Source: Candidatus Chlamydia corallus (lineage in GTDB: Bacteria > Chlamydiota > Chlamydiia > Chlamydiales > Chlamydiaceae). From it: 64,000 nucleotides of DNA. This document shows, one piece after another, positions 18,944 to 28,348 of the stretch (positions within the stretch are counted from its first letter, which is position 1; the number at the start of each line of letters is the position of its first letter). Location of the stretch: assembly GCF_002817655.1 (NCBI RefSeq), contig NZ_NWQK01000002.1:62001-126000 (forward strand), in the 5' to 3' direction. The notes under the pieces are model-generated. The model was not told where the DNA came from and made no database searches. It saw only the letters and a program-made list of their open reading frames with translations. A program made the position numbers and the translations under genes.

Positions 18944-19578
18944 ATGATGATTATTGGAATTGCCGAGGGCTCTGGAGCAGGGAAAACCACCCTAACTCAA
19001 AGTATTAAAGAAATTTTTGGTAAAGATATTAGTGTTATCTACCAAGATAATTAACAAAGATGCGTTTGATTTTACTCATAAAGAATGTTCACAATTAAAT
19101 TATGATCATCCCAATGTTTTTGATAACGATTTGTCGGTGTTAGATATAAAACGTTTAAAAAATAACGAGATTGTCCATGCTCCAATTTATGATTTTACTC
19201 TAAATAATAGATTTCAAACAGAAACGATATATCCCGCTAAAGTTATTCTTATAGAAGGTGTTTTAGATTTCGAAAATCAAGAACTTAGAGATCTTACCAA
19301 CTAGGATCTTTGTAGACACCGATGCTGATGAAAGAATATTACGCCGTCTTGTACAAGATGTTCAAGAACGAGGGGATAATGTAGATGATGTAATAGCTTA
19401 TTATCTTTCTACAGTAAAACCTATGCACAGTCAATTTGTAGAACCTACTCGCAAATATGCTGATATCATTGGTACGGAAATTATCAACAAGACGTAGTGA
19501 CTCTTGTCATAGAAAATTAAAAGTTATTTAGAGAATTATCCTGAAAATAGGGCGATTTATGTAGCCAGCTTTCTCTAA
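18944..19578 (+). pseudogene. udk: Decayed uridine kinase, copy 2
   Basis: Same sequence and same four or more frame breaks as 13583-14217. The P-loop GSGAGKTT is intact but the frame stops after IYQDN. No difference between copies was seen, which argues that the duplication is recent or artefactual. Confidence 0.88.
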
Positions 19579-19661
19579 TTTTTTAGAGATATTTGTGGCT
19601 TGTTTTCCCTTATGAGTCATCGCGAGACTTGGAGATATAAAAACAAAGCCTCAAATACACA

Positions 19662-20636
19662 CTACATTAAACAACAACTTGTAGATTCGTTGTTTTCCTT
19701 GATTTCACACAAATGGGCACGTCGAAAAGGCTTGTTTCCTCGCGAGCTATCGAATTTGCGAACTCTAGGGCTTCGAGAGCATTCTTTAGAACAACATCCT
19801 TGATATTTTTGAATACATTCAACACAACAAAGAAATAGAAAATTACAATCTGTGTTCGCGCAGTTGTAATAGAAATCACAGGGAATGTGACAGTGACAAC
19901 ATTCTGCTATGGGAGTCACATTAGGATCGTTTTCATCAATCGGAATGGCTAGGCGATCATCAAAAACAAATAGTTTTCCCAACCACTTTCCCGTTCCTAC
20001 TTGTTGTCCATAAGCAATAACACCATCGTCAAGTTGATAGACTTCTTTAAAGCCTTTTTCTAACAAAATTGGAGAGTAAAGCTCACAACGAATTCCTCCA
20101 GTACAATACATCATAACAGGGGTTGTTTCGGGATCACATTCCTGAACAAGCTGCTCTGCATACTCTGGAAACTCTCTGAAAGTTTGAATATTAGGGAGGG
20201 TTGCGTTATCAAAGTGGCCGATTTTCCATTCATAATTATTTCTAACATCTAAAATGAGACAACGATTTTCTTGTAATTTCTCGTGCCATTCTTGAGGCGA
20301 AATGTGTTTCGCTTGCTTGGAAAGGTCTACTGGATACCCTAAAGTAGCAAGTTCTTTTCGATACTTTACTGTAATCCTGGGAAAGATATTTTCTTTGATG
20401 TGATGGATTTTAAACTTAATATTGACAAATTTAGGCCGTTCTTTAAGCCATTGCATATAGAGCTCAGCATCGGATGCATAACCACTAAATTGTCCGTTGA
20501 TACCCTGCTCTGAAATGTAAATACGACAAGAAACATCTAAGTTTTTTAAGAACTCTTTGTGTAAAGCGATTTCTTCATGTGGATTATCCAAATGAGTAAT
20601 ATAGTAATAGGCTAGCGCATAATATTTTTTTTCCAT
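19662..20636 (-). CDS. trhO: tRNA uridine(34) hydroxylase TrhO (rhodanese family), intact copy
   Basis: Protein of 324 residues: an N-terminal acylphosphatase-like domain (about 1-100), then a rhodanese domain with the catalytic Cys178 in the loop CTGGIRCE. A Cys-rich tail follows (ECCHCHIPCD, then CCVECIQKYQGCC), probably metal-binding. TrhO makes 5-hydroxyuridine at the wobble base of certain tRNAs. The ATG at 20636 lies 216 bases from divergent rpsD. The repeat boundary at 20197 falls in codon 147. Formerly called UPF0176. Confidence 0.85.
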   Translation of the reverse strand: MEKKYYALAYYYITHLDNPHEEIALHKEFLKNLDVSCRIYISEQGINGQFSGYASDAELYMQWLKERPKFVNIKFKIHHIKENIFPRITVKYRKELATLGYPVDLSKQAKHISPQEWHEKLQENRCLILDVRNNYEWKIGHFDNATLPNIQTFREFPEYAEQLVQECDPETTPVMMYCTGGIRCELYSPILLEKGFKEVYQLDDGVIAYGQQVGTGKWLGKLFVFDDRLAIPIDENDPNVTPIAECCHCHIPCDFYYNCANTDCNFLFLCCVECIQKYQGCCSKECSRSPRVRKFDSSRGNKPFRRAHLCEIKENNESTSCCLM

Positions 20637-20787
20637 GATAAATACTCTAACATAATCTTAGAAATAATTGCATTGTAGAAAATTGCCATTAGAACTAAAA
20701 TCCCCTTTGGTATTTTGTCAAGTTATGAGTGTGCGTTTTATTTTTATTTTACCCCGCATCTTTAACTTCGTAAAATTGTGCCAAGGT

Positions 20788-20813
20788 TGCCCCAAAGTAA
20801 AAACTAAGGGGCA
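20788..20813 (+). promoter_or_regulatory. Hairpin in the rpsD leader
   Basis: TGCCCC AA AGT AAAA ACT AA GGGGCA forms two stacked stems (6 bp and 3 bp) around a symmetrical AA/AA internal loop, ending 39 bases before the rpsD ATG. No T run follows, so it is not an intrinsic terminator. An RNA element bound by S4 is possible, as known for rpsD leaders in Firmicutes; this is inference. A candidate TTGTCA -35 lies at 20715-20720. Confidence 0.4.
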
Positions 20814-20852
20814 CTGATGATTTCCAAGGATTAAATATAAGGACTGAAATAC

Positions 20853-21482
20853 ATGGCTCGATATTGTGGCCCTAAAAATAGAGTGGCAAGACGTTTTGGT
20901 GCGAACATCTTTGGCAGAAGTCGAAATCCTTTGTTAAAGAAGCCTCATCCTCCAGGTCAACATGGTATGCAGAGAAAGAAAAAGTCTGACTATGGACTCC
21001 AACTGGAAGAAAAACAGAAGCTTAAAGCTTGCTATGGGATGATTATGGAGAAGCAGCTGGTTAAGGCTTTCAAAGAAGTTATACATAAGCAAGGAAATGT
21101 TACTCAGATGTTCCTCGAGAGATTTGAGTGCCGTCTTGATAACATGGTCTACCGCATGGGCTTTGCAAAAACAATTTTTGCTGCTCAACAGCTTGTTTCC
21201 CACGGCCATGTATTAGTCAACGGACGACGAGTAGATAGACGTTCTTTCTTCCTTCGTCCTGGGATGCAGATTTCTCTAAAAGAAAAGTCAAAGCGACTTC
21301 AATTTGTAAAAGATGCCTTGGAAAGCAAGGATGAAAGCTCTCTGCCTTCCTACATCTCTTTAGATAAGGCAGGCTTTAAAGGGGAATTACTTTTATCTCC
21401 TGAGCAAGATCAAATAGAAGCTCAGTTGCCTTTGCCTATCAATATTTCTGTTGTCTGTGAGTTCCTATCCCATAGAACATAG
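20853..21482 (+). CDS. rpsD: 30S ribosomal protein S4
   Basis: S4 nucleates 30S assembly on 16S rRNA. The protein has 209 residues and starts [16 protein letters not shown]. An S4 RNA-binding domain occupies about residues 98-160 ([20 protein letters not shown], then [12 protein letters not shown]). AAGGA lies upstream of the ATG. The gene is monocistronic here, between divergent trhO and convergent nfo, with its own terminator, unlike the alpha-operon location of rpsD in E. coli. Confidence 0.97.
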   Translation: MARYCGPKNRVARRFGANIFGRSRNPLLKKPHPPGQHGMQRKKKSDYGLQLEEKQKLKACYGMIMEKQLVKAFKEVIHKQGNVTQMFLERFECRLDNMVYRMGFAKTIFAAQQLVSHGHVLVNGRRVDRRSFFLRPGMQISLKEKSKRLQFVKDALESKDESSLPSYISLDKAGFKGELLLSPEQDQIEAQLPLPINISVVCEFLSHRT

Positions 21483-21513
21483 TTGTAATTAATTTAGAAA
21501 TCTTTTCTATAAA

Positions 21514-21546
21514 GCGCCGACTGTTTGTCAGCACGGCGTTTTTTTG
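21514..21546 (+). terminator. Intrinsic terminator of rpsD
   Basis: CGCCG-a-CTG ... CAG-ca-CGGCG stem followed by seven Ts, starting about 30 bases after the rpsD stop and ending before the convergent nfo stop. Confidence 0.8.
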
Positions 21547-21593
21547 AATTTCTCTCCATATAAAATTAATTTTATAATTAAAAGATATCCCGA

Positions 21594-22472
21594 TTATCCT
21601 CGATTTTTTGAAAAATTCAAAAGTTCTCGAATTTCTTTTTCCCAATTTTCAGGTCCGCCAGGAGTTTCTAAATACTTAGGAATTTTTTTAGTTTGTTCGT
21701 TTGTCATTAGAAATTTAAAAGATTCCTTACCTATATAACCCTTTCCAATAGGCGCATGGCGATCTTTGTTTTCTCCTAACGGAAACATAGAATCATTAAG
21801 GTGAAAGGCACGTAAATATGATAGACCTATGTGGTGGTCAAATTCCTTAAGAACATGTTCCCAGCCCTTTGGAGAGGTAATATCGTAGCCTGCAGCGAAA
21901 ATATGACATGTATCTACACAGACACCAATGGGGATTCGATTCTTCAAGTTTTGGACGAGATAACCCAACTCTTCAAAGTTGCTTCCAATTAAAGTTCCCT
22001 GCCCTGCTGTAGTTTCCAATAAAACAACAAGAGAAGGTGCATTATCAAATAAAGAAGCAGATTGTCCAAAGCTAGCAATAATTTTATTAAGGCATTCTTC
22101 TTTAGATTTTTTAAGAGCAGCGCCGGGGTGAAAATTAACAAAAGAAATTCCTAAAGTAATGCAATCCGCGATTTCTTGATAAATTCCTATACGACTTTTC
22201 TCTAAGATTATGGGATCGGGAGCGCCTGCATTGATCAGGTATCCCGCATGACTCATAATATAAGAAAGGTCAGTTTCTTTGAGCGCTTCTTTGAAGTCTC
22301 TAACGACTTCTGGTTTTAAGGTTCGCCTTTGCCACTGCCTTTGGTTTGCTGTAAAGATTTGAACCGTAGAAGCTCCGATATCGCGGCCTTCATAAATAGC
22401 ATTTTTGAGCCCGCCAGCAGTCGAGGTGTGAGCACCTAATAAAGAAATGTTTGGAGGAGGAAGTACGTGCAT
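21594..22472 (-). CDS. nfo: Endonuclease IV (AP endonuclease)
   Basis: Zinc-dependent TIM-barrel AP endonuclease of base-excision repair, cutting 5' to abasic sites. It has 292 residues, the usual length. Family signatures are visible: [16 protein letters not shown] near the start, [36 protein letters not shown] and [22 protein letters not shown], together carrying the metal-binding His, Glu and Asp residues. The start ATG is at 22472. It is convergent with rpsD. Confidence 0.95.
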   Translation of the reverse strand: MHVLPPPNISLLGAHTSTAGGLKNAIYEGRDIGASTVQIFTANQRQWQRRTLKPEVVRDFKEALKETDLSYIMSHAGYLINAGAPDPIILEKSRIGIYQEIADCITLGISFVNFHPGAALKKSKEECLNKIIASFGQSASLFDNAPSLVVLLETTAGQGTLIGSNFEELGYLVQNLKNRIPIGVCVDTCHIFAAGYDITSPKGWEHVLKEFDHHIGLSYLRAFHLNDSMFPLGENKDRHAPIGKGYIGKESFKFLMTNEQTKKIPKYLETPGGPENWEKEIRELLNFSKNRG

Positions 22473-22973
22473 AGAATCTTAAAGGTCTCTTCCTAACTAC
22501 TTATTTTCGGAAGAAACACAGTTCCTTTATTGTGCTTTTAATTTTTTCAATTTAGATAAAATTCTAGTAATAACTTTCACGGGTATTCTAATACAACATT
22601 TGATATTCTTGAGCTTCGAACAAAACTGAATCTGTAGTATTGGCCATGATACAGAAAAAATATATTTTAAAGAATCATTCAAAAATTCTTAAACTTTCAT
22701 AAAAATCTATTTTTCATAAGAAGAAAGTCTCAGTTTTATATAGAAAAAAGCTGCTGACAGGTATCGTTTACAATGGTATGAAACAAAGGCTTCTTTCTAT
22801 TTCGATACCATAGAGGTTATGAAAATATACTCGTGCTTTTAAAATGCAATTTTGAGCTTTCTAAAGAGGCTCTGTTAGCTTGAAATAGCTGCTCGCAATT
22901 TGGTGTCTGAAAAAGCAGAGGGAGGGTGTCGAAGAGATAGTATTGTTTTAAGAATGGAGGGAAAAACGGTTTA
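22473..22973. other. Intergenic region between divergent nfo and murJ
   Basis: 501 bases with no supported gene; AT-rich with scattered stops on both strands. Promoters for both genes are expected here. A candidate murJ promoter is listed separately. Confidence 0.5.
22754..22782 (+). promoter_or_regulatory. Candidate sigma66-type promoter for murJ
   Basis: CTGACA (one mismatch from TTGACA), 17-base spacer, TATGAA (-10, two mismatches). The leader to murJ would be about 185 bases. Consensus match only. Confidence 0.35.
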
Positions 22974-24617
22974 ATGAGCAAAAAAGACAGCGAAGTTTCC
23001 TTAGCTCGTTCAATTTTTAATATTTTATCTGGAACCTTCTGTAGTCGTGTTACAGGGATATTTCGAGAAATTGCAATGGCAACATATTTTGGAGCTGATC
23101 CAATTGTGGCTGCTTTTTGGTTGGGTTTTCGTACTGTTTTCTTCTTAAGAAAAATTTTAGGGGGGCTAATTTTAGAACAAGCCTTCATTCCTCATTTTGA
23201 ATTTCTCCGTGCTCAAAGTATAGATCGTGCAGCGTTTTTTTTCCGACGTTTCTCTAGATTGATTAAAGGCAGTGCTATCTTATTTACGCTATTTGTTGAA
23301 GTGATATTAGCGATGGTTCTTCAATACGTTGAAGGGGGGACCTATGATATTATTCTTCTTACTATGATTCTCTTGCCCTGTGGCATTTTCTTAATGATGT
23401 ATAACGTAAACGGTGCTTTGCTCCACTGTGAAAATAAATTTTTCGGTGTGGGATTAGCTCCGGTAGTTGTAAATGTCATTTGGATTTTCTTTGTTATAGC
23501 TGCTCGTCATTCCGATCCTAGAGAGCGTATTATTGGTTTGTCAGTTGCTCTAGTTATTGGCTTTTTCTTTGAATGGTTAATCACTGTTCCTGGAGTATGG
23601 AAATTTCTATTGAGTGCTAAGACCCCTCCTGAAGAACACGATAGTGTTCGAGCTTTATTAGCTCCCTTGTCTTTAGGAATTTTGACTTCGAGCATATTTC
23701 AACTCAACCTTCTTTCTGATATTTGCTTAGCACGCTATGTACATGAAATAGGTCCTCTATATCTCATGTATTCCTTAAAGATTTATCAACTTCCCATACA
23801 TTTGTTTGGATTTGGCGTGTTTACCGTTCTCCTCCCCGCAATTTCTCGTTGTGTACAACGAGAAGATCATGAGAAAGGATTGGAACTTATGAGGTTCGTT
23901 CTCAACCTAACAATGTCCGTAATGATTATTATGACAACGGGGCTATTGCTTCTAGCTTTACCTGGAGTGCGCGTTCTTTATGAACATGGACTTTTTCCTC
24001 AAAGTGCGGTCTATGCCATTGTTCGGGTATTGCGAGGCTACAGTGCAAGTATTATCCCTATGGCTTTGGCTCCTTTAGTATCCGTTCTTTTTTATGCACA
24101 ACGGCAGTATGCTGTCCCGCTTTTTATAGGGATTGGTACTGCTTTGGCCAATATTGTTCTAAGTTTGATTTTAGGTCGTTGGGTTTTAAAGGATGTCTCA
24201 GGTATTTCCTATGCAACATCAATAACTGCTTGGGTACAGTTATATTTCCTTTGGTACTATTCCTCGAAAAGATTGCCTATGTATTCTAAGCTACTTTGGG
24301 AAAGTATGCGGCGTTCTACAAAAGTTATGGGGACAACAATACTTGCTTGTATGGTTACTTTAGGCTTAAATATCCTTACCCAAACTACATATGTAATTTT
24401 CTTAGCTCCCCTGACACCTCTTGCCTGGCCCCTATCATCGATAGCTGCTCAAGCTATTGCTTTTTTGTCTGAGAGCGGCATTTTCTTGGCTTTTTTGTTT
24501 GGTTTTGCAAAACTGCTTCGAGTGGAAGATCTGATTAATTTGGCTTCTTTTGAATACTGGCGTGGACAACGTGGTCTTTTACAAAGACAACACTTAATGC
24601 AAGACAATCAGAATTAA
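22974..24617 (+). CDS. murJ: Lipid II flippase MurJ (MviN)
   Basis: Polytopic inner-membrane protein of 547 residues with about 14 predicted helices. It moves lipid-linked peptidoglycan precursor to the periplasm. The N-terminal signature SLARSIFNILSGTFCSRVTG...REIAMATYFG is typical of the MviN family, as is FIPHFEF after the second helix. GGAGGG lies 12 bases before the ATG, somewhat far. Chlamydiae keep this gene for septal peptidoglycan. Confidence 0.92.
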   Translation: MSKKDSEVSLARSIFNILSGTFCSRVTGIFREIAMATYFGADPIVAAFWLGFRTVFFLRKILGGLILEQAFIPHFEFLRAQSIDRAAFFFRRFSRLIKGSAILFTLFVEVILAMVLQYVEGGTYDIILLTMILLPCGIFLMMYNVNGALLHCENKFFGVGLAPVVVNVIWIFFVIAARHSDPRERIIGLSVALVIGFFFEWLITVPGVWKFLLSAKTPPEEHDSVRALLAPLSLGILTSSIFQLNLLSDICLARYVHEIGPLYLMYSLKIYQLPIHLFGFGVFTVLLPAISRCVQREDHEKGLELMRFVLNLTMSVMIIMTTGLLLLALPGVRVLYEHGLFPQSAVYAIVRVLRGYSASIIPMALAPLVSVLFYAQRQYAVPLFIGIGTALANIVLSLILGRWVLKDVSGISYATSITAWVQLYFLWYYSSKRLPMYSKLLWESMRRSTKVMGTTILACMVTLGLNILTQTTYVIFLAPLTPLAWPLSSIAAQAIAFLSESGIFLAFLFGFAKLLRVEDLINLASFEYWRGQRGLLQRQHLMQDNQN

Positions 24618-24718
24618 TCGTGTTCGCTCCTTGTATCTCAGTCGCTTTCTTTTAGCTTTAGTTTTGATGGCCTGCTTGATCTTCTGTTTCTACACTTAAT
24701 ATTGATGCTAAGGATACT

Positions 24719-25987
24719 ATGAAAAAACAGGTATATCAATGGTTCGCGAGTGTGATTCTTTTAGCCCTGACAATTTCAGGATACGCTGAACTTCCTATCT
24801 CGGAACAAAAAGGAACAAGTCAATCTTATACAACTTTAGACGAAGTAAAAGAATACTTAGGTAAACGGGGCTTTGTAGAAACGCGAAAACAAGATGGCGT
24901 TTTAAGAATAGCGGGGGATGTTAGAGCTCGGTGGTTGTATTTCAGAGAGGATATAAAAAAACCCTCGGATCAAGATAAGTATAATCCTTTACCAGTAAAT
25001 CGTTATCGTAGTGAGTTTTATCTCTATATTGATTATCGGGCCGAGAGGAATTGGTTATCTTCAAAGATGAATTGGATGGCAATTGCAGGAGGAGAAAGCA
25101 CTGCAGCTGGGGTCGATATCGATAGGGCCTTTCTAGGATATCGTTTGTATAAGAATCCTGAAACACGTACAGACTTCTTTGTGGAAATCGGACGCTCTGG
25201 TTTAGGAGATCTTTTTGAGTCAGAAGTGCAATTCCAAAGTAATTTTGACGGACTGCATTTATATTGGACACGACGACTTTCTGAGAACTACCCTTATCAG
25301 GTCATTGTTCATGGAGGCCCTTTTGTGGTTAATATGACAAAAAAACATTATGCTTGGGTTGTAGAAGGTATTCTCAATCGTTTGCCTAAGCAGTTTTTTG
25401 TGAAATGTAGTGTTGTTGATTGGAATACCTTTGTTCCTTCAGAAACCTCCTCAACAGAGAAAGCTGCTACAAATGTTATGAAATATAAGTACTGTGTTTG
25501 GCAGTGGCTCGTCGGAAAGCATAGTCGCATTCCTTGGATCAACGGAAATAAAAAGCCTCTCTATCTTTATGGAGCTTTCTTAATGAATCCTTTAGCAAAG
25601 GCGACTAAGACCACGCTAAATCAAAAAGAAAATCTGGCTTGGTTTATTGGGGGGACTTTAGGAGGACTGAGAAAAGCTGGCGATTGGTCGGCAACAGTAC
25701 GTTATGAATATGTTGAAGCTTTGTCGGTTCCAGAAATAGATATTTCAGGTATTGGTCGTGGTAATTTATTGAAGTTTTGGTTTGCCCAAGCTATTGCTGC
25801 TAACTACGATCCCAAAGAAGCCAATGGTTTTACGAATTATAAAGGATTTTCTGCTTTGTATATGTATGGCATCACAGATTCCCTATCGTTTAGAGCTTAT
25901 GGAGCTTACTCGAAACCCGCAAACAGGAGACTTGGGAGTGACTTCACTTTCCGGAAGTTTGATCTTGGTATAATTTCAGCATTTTAA
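24719..25987 (+). CDS. Putative outer-membrane protein (CT623 family)
   Basis: 422 residues with a clear signal peptide (MKKQVYQWFASVILLALTIS, cleavage near YA-EL). It continues with aromatic-rich alternating segments (YRSEFYLYIDYRAER) and ends in phenylalanine (IISAF), all consistent with a beta-barrel. Position after murJ and before the 76 kDa gene matches C. trachomatis CT623, often labelled '76 kDa homologue 2', though it shows no resemblance to the 76 kDa protein here. The function is unknown; porin-like is a guess. It is followed by a strong terminator. Confidence 0.75.
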   Translation: MKKQVYQWFASVILLALTISGYAELPISEQKGTSQSYTTLDEVKEYLGKRGFVETRKQDGVLRIAGDVRARWLYFREDIKKPSDQDKYNPLPVNRYRSEFYLYIDYRAERNWLSSKMNWMAIAGGESTAAGVDIDRAFLGYRLYKNPETRTDFFVEIGRSGLGDLFESEVQFQSNFDGLHLYWTRRLSENYPYQVIVHGGPFVVNMTKKHYAWVVEGILNRLPKQFFVKCSVVDWNTFVPSETSSTEKAATNVMKYKYCVWQWLVGKHSRIPWINGNKKPLYLYGAFLMNPLAKATKTTLNQKENLAWFIGGTLGGLRKAGDWSATVRYEYVEALSVPEIDISGIGRGNLLKFWFAQAIAANYDPKEANGFTNYKGFSALYMYGITDSLSFRAYGAYSKPANRRLGSDFTFRKFDLGIISAF

Positions 25988-26013
25988 TTTTTTTAATAAA
26001 ATCTTTAAAAATA

Positions 26014-26048
26014 GGCTCACGTTAATTATTAATGTGAGCTTTTTTTTA
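26014..26048 (+). terminator. Intrinsic terminator after the CT623-family gene
   Basis: GCTCAC-g-TTAAT / ATTAA-t-GTGAGC stem followed by a run of eight or more Ts. Confidence 0.85.
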
Positions 26049-26094
26049 TTTTTTTATAATAAAGCTAAAGAGTTTTATTATTTTTTGAGTTTTT

Positions 26095-28041
26095 ATGGTT
26101 AATCCCATCGGTGGTCCAGGTTCTATAGACGAAACAGAACGCTCAACTTCTGCAGATCTTTCTGCGCGAGGATTGGAATCTAGCGCAGCAAATAAGAGTG
26201 CTGAAGCTCAAAAAATAGCAGGTACGGAGGCTAAGCCTGAAGCATCTAGGACAGAGTCTGTAGGGCGATGGAGTCTCTTACGTTCTGCAAGGAATGCTTT
26301 AATGAACCTGCTCGATAGGTTAAGTGTTGCTTTCAGTAGCTCTCCTTCTGGCAGAGCTTCAAGCATTGGTTCAACTGCACCCACGGCTCGTGCACCCTCG
26401 TTTGATGATTATAAGAGTCAAGCAGAGACAGCATACAATACGATCTTTACCTCAACCTCACTGGATGACGTAAAGGCTGCTTTGGTGAGCTTACAGAATG
26501 CTGTCACTAACATGAAGAATACAGCATCTACTGATGATGAAAAAGCAGTTGCTGCAGAGTGGGAAAGCAAGAACGCAAGTGCAATTCAAGTTGGTGCACA
26601 GATTACACAATTAGCTAAATATGCTTCAGATAGTAAAGATATTCTTGATTCTTTAGGTAAACTGACTTCCTTTGATCTTTTGCAGGCTGCCCTGCTCCAA
26701 TCTGTAGCAAACAAGGAGCAAGCCGCTACATTGCTTGAAGAGATGCAGAATAGCCCAATAGTCCCAGGGAAAACCCCTGCAATTGCTCAAACTCTGGTTG
26801 ACGAGACAGATACTACAACTGTACTTATAGAGCAAGATGGCAATATAATTAAAAATGCGTATTTTGCTGCACAGAATGCTGCTGGCGCTGTAGAAGATGC
26901 TAAAGGAAATAACAGTTTAAACAACGTAGAGGCAGCTAAAGCAACGATTGCGGACGCTAAGACACAAATAGCTGAGGCTTTGAAAAAATTCCCTGTCTCT
27001 CCTATTCTCCTAGATGCGCAGAGAACAGTAGTTCAGGCTGAAAAGGATATTAAAAATATCAAACCTTCAGATGGTTCTGAAGTTCCAAATCTAGGATCTA
27101 CAGTTGGAACTGCCCAGCAGCACGGAAATACTATTGGGAACCTTCGTGTTTCTATGCTTCTAAATGACGCTGCAAATGAGAGCGTTTCGATTCTGATGTC
27201 AGGGTTCCGTCAGATGATTCATATGTTCAATACGGAAAATCCTGACTCCCAGGCTGCACAGAAGGAACTGGCGGCACAAGCACAAACAGCGCAAGCAGCG
27301 GGGGACACCAGCACGGCAGCAGCCTTAGTAGATGCGGAAAAAGCTTTGCAAGGAGCCATGGATGAAGCGATGCAACAACAGGGCATACTCAATGCTTTAG
27401 GACAGATTGCTTCTGCTGCTGTTGTGAGTGCAGGAGTCGCTCCTGCTGAAGCAAGTACTATAGGATCAGCTGTAAAGCAGCTTTACAAGACATCAAAGTC
27501 TTCAGTTTCTGGTTATAAGTCGCAGATATCTGCAGGTTATGATGCCTACAAAGCAATCAACAGGGCCTATGCTCGCGGACAAAATGAGATGGTTCGTGAT
27601 ACAATAAATAATGTAAGCACCCCAGCCCTAACACGATCTGTCCCCAGAACACAGACAGAAACTCGGGGATCATCAGAAAAGGCTGATCAAGCCCTTGCTA
27701 GAGTGATCACCAGAAATAGCTCCACTCTTGGTGATGTCTATAGCCAAGTGTCGGCATTAGAGTCTGTCATGGAGATGATAAAAACGAATTTCCAAGCTAA
27801 TAATGAGGAAATCAAACAAAAACTTACATCTGCAATTACAAAGCCCCCACAGTTTGGTTATCCTTATGTACAAATTTCTAACGACTCTACGCAAAAGTTC
27901 ATAGCTAAATTAGAAAGTTTGTTTGCTGAAGGATCTAGGACAGCAGCTGAAATCAAAACACTTTCCTTTGAAACTAACTCATCGTTTATTCAGCAGGTAC
28001 TGGTCAATATTGGTTCGCTATATTCTGCCTATCTTCAGTAA
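26095..28041 (+). CDS. 76 kDa secreted antigen, TaiP/CT622-like type III effector
   Basis: 648 residues, no Sec signal. Ser/Ala/Thr-rich N-terminus (MVNPIGGPGSIDETERS) as in type III substrates, followed by long Ala/Gln/Lys-rich helical stretches and a C-terminal helical domain (VYSQVSALESVMEMI, FIQQVLVNIGSLY). It corresponds to the C. pneumoniae 76 kDa protein and to C. trachomatis CT622 (TaiP), a secreted effector reported to bind ATG16L1 and needing chaperone CT635. A CT635 homologue is at 333-761. Whether the ATG16L1 interaction is conserved cannot be seen. As I recall the C. pneumoniae protein, this one differs at roughly a fifth of positions. Confidence 0.87.
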   Translation: MVNPIGGPGSIDETERSTSADLSARGLESSAANKSAEAQKIAGTEAKPEASRTESVGRWSLLRSARNALMNLLDRLSVAFSSSPSGRASSIGSTAPTARAPSFDDYKSQAETAYNTIFTSTSLDDVKAALVSLQNAVTNMKNTASTDDEKAVAAEWESKNASAIQVGAQITQLAKYASDSKDILDSLGKLTSFDLLQAALLQSVANKEQAATLLEEMQNSPIVPGKTPAIAQTLVDETDTTTVLIEQDGNIIKNAYFAAQNAAGAVEDAKGNNSLNNVEAAKATIADAKTQIAEALKKFPVSPILLDAQRTVVQAEKDIKNIKPSDGSEVPNLGSTVGTAQQHGNTIGNLRVSMLLNDAANESVSILMSGFRQMIHMFNTENPDSQAAQKELAAQAQTAQAAGDTSTAAALVDAEKALQGAMDEAMQQQGILNALGQIASAAVVSAGVAPAEASTIGSAVKQLYKTSKSSVSGYKSQISAGYDAYKAINRAYARGQNEMVRDTINNVSTPALTRSVPRTQTETRGSSEKADQALARVITRNSSTLGDVYSQVSALESVMEMIKTNFQANNEEIKQKLTSAITKPPQFGYPYVQISNDSTQKFIAKLESLFAEGSRTAAEIKTLSFETNSSFIQQVLVNIGSLYSAYLQ

Positions 28042-28348
28042 TACTTAATTAATAGTTTAGATAGATTTTTATATGCTTTGACGAGGTCTTTTTGAATAGG
28101 GCGTTACAAGTATTAAAATGATCTTCGGTTAGAAAAATCAATAGCTTCTTTGAACGTCAAGAACCGTTTTCCAAGTTCTATTCTTTTTTTGGATTTCCTC
28201 CTGCATGATTCTTGTTAAGGGTCTTTAGTTGACTCTTAACAGAAGATAAGGGGAATACTTGTTCGTAATTTGCTTAAGATACAGACATATAATATATAAG
28301 TAGTAAGGAGAAAAAACCTTAGAAGTAAAAAAACTCCTAGGCGTGAAA
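28042..28348. other. Intergenic region between convergent effector genes
   Basis: 307 bases without a supported gene. It contains the hairpin GTTAAGgGTC/GACtCTTAAC (28214-28240, 7-base loop, one G-U pair). No T run follows on either strand, so it may be a bidirectional stop signal or RNA-stabilising stem rather than a classical terminator. Confidence 0.5.

Larger units (their letters stand above)
14835..20197. repeat. Tandem duplication, copy 2
   Basis: Second unit of the 5,361-bp direct repeat. It holds the truncated recC, lplT copy 2, udk remnant copy 2 and the 3' part of the intact trhO. Beyond 20197 the sequence continues into the unique 5' part of trhO. No transposase, tRNA or long flanking repeat is seen at either edge. 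Confidence 0.95.

Noticed and set aside
9474..20197. Insertion sequence, phage or integrative element as cause of the repeat
   Set aside because: No transposase, integrase, terminal inverted repeats, target-site duplication or tRNA target at the edges.
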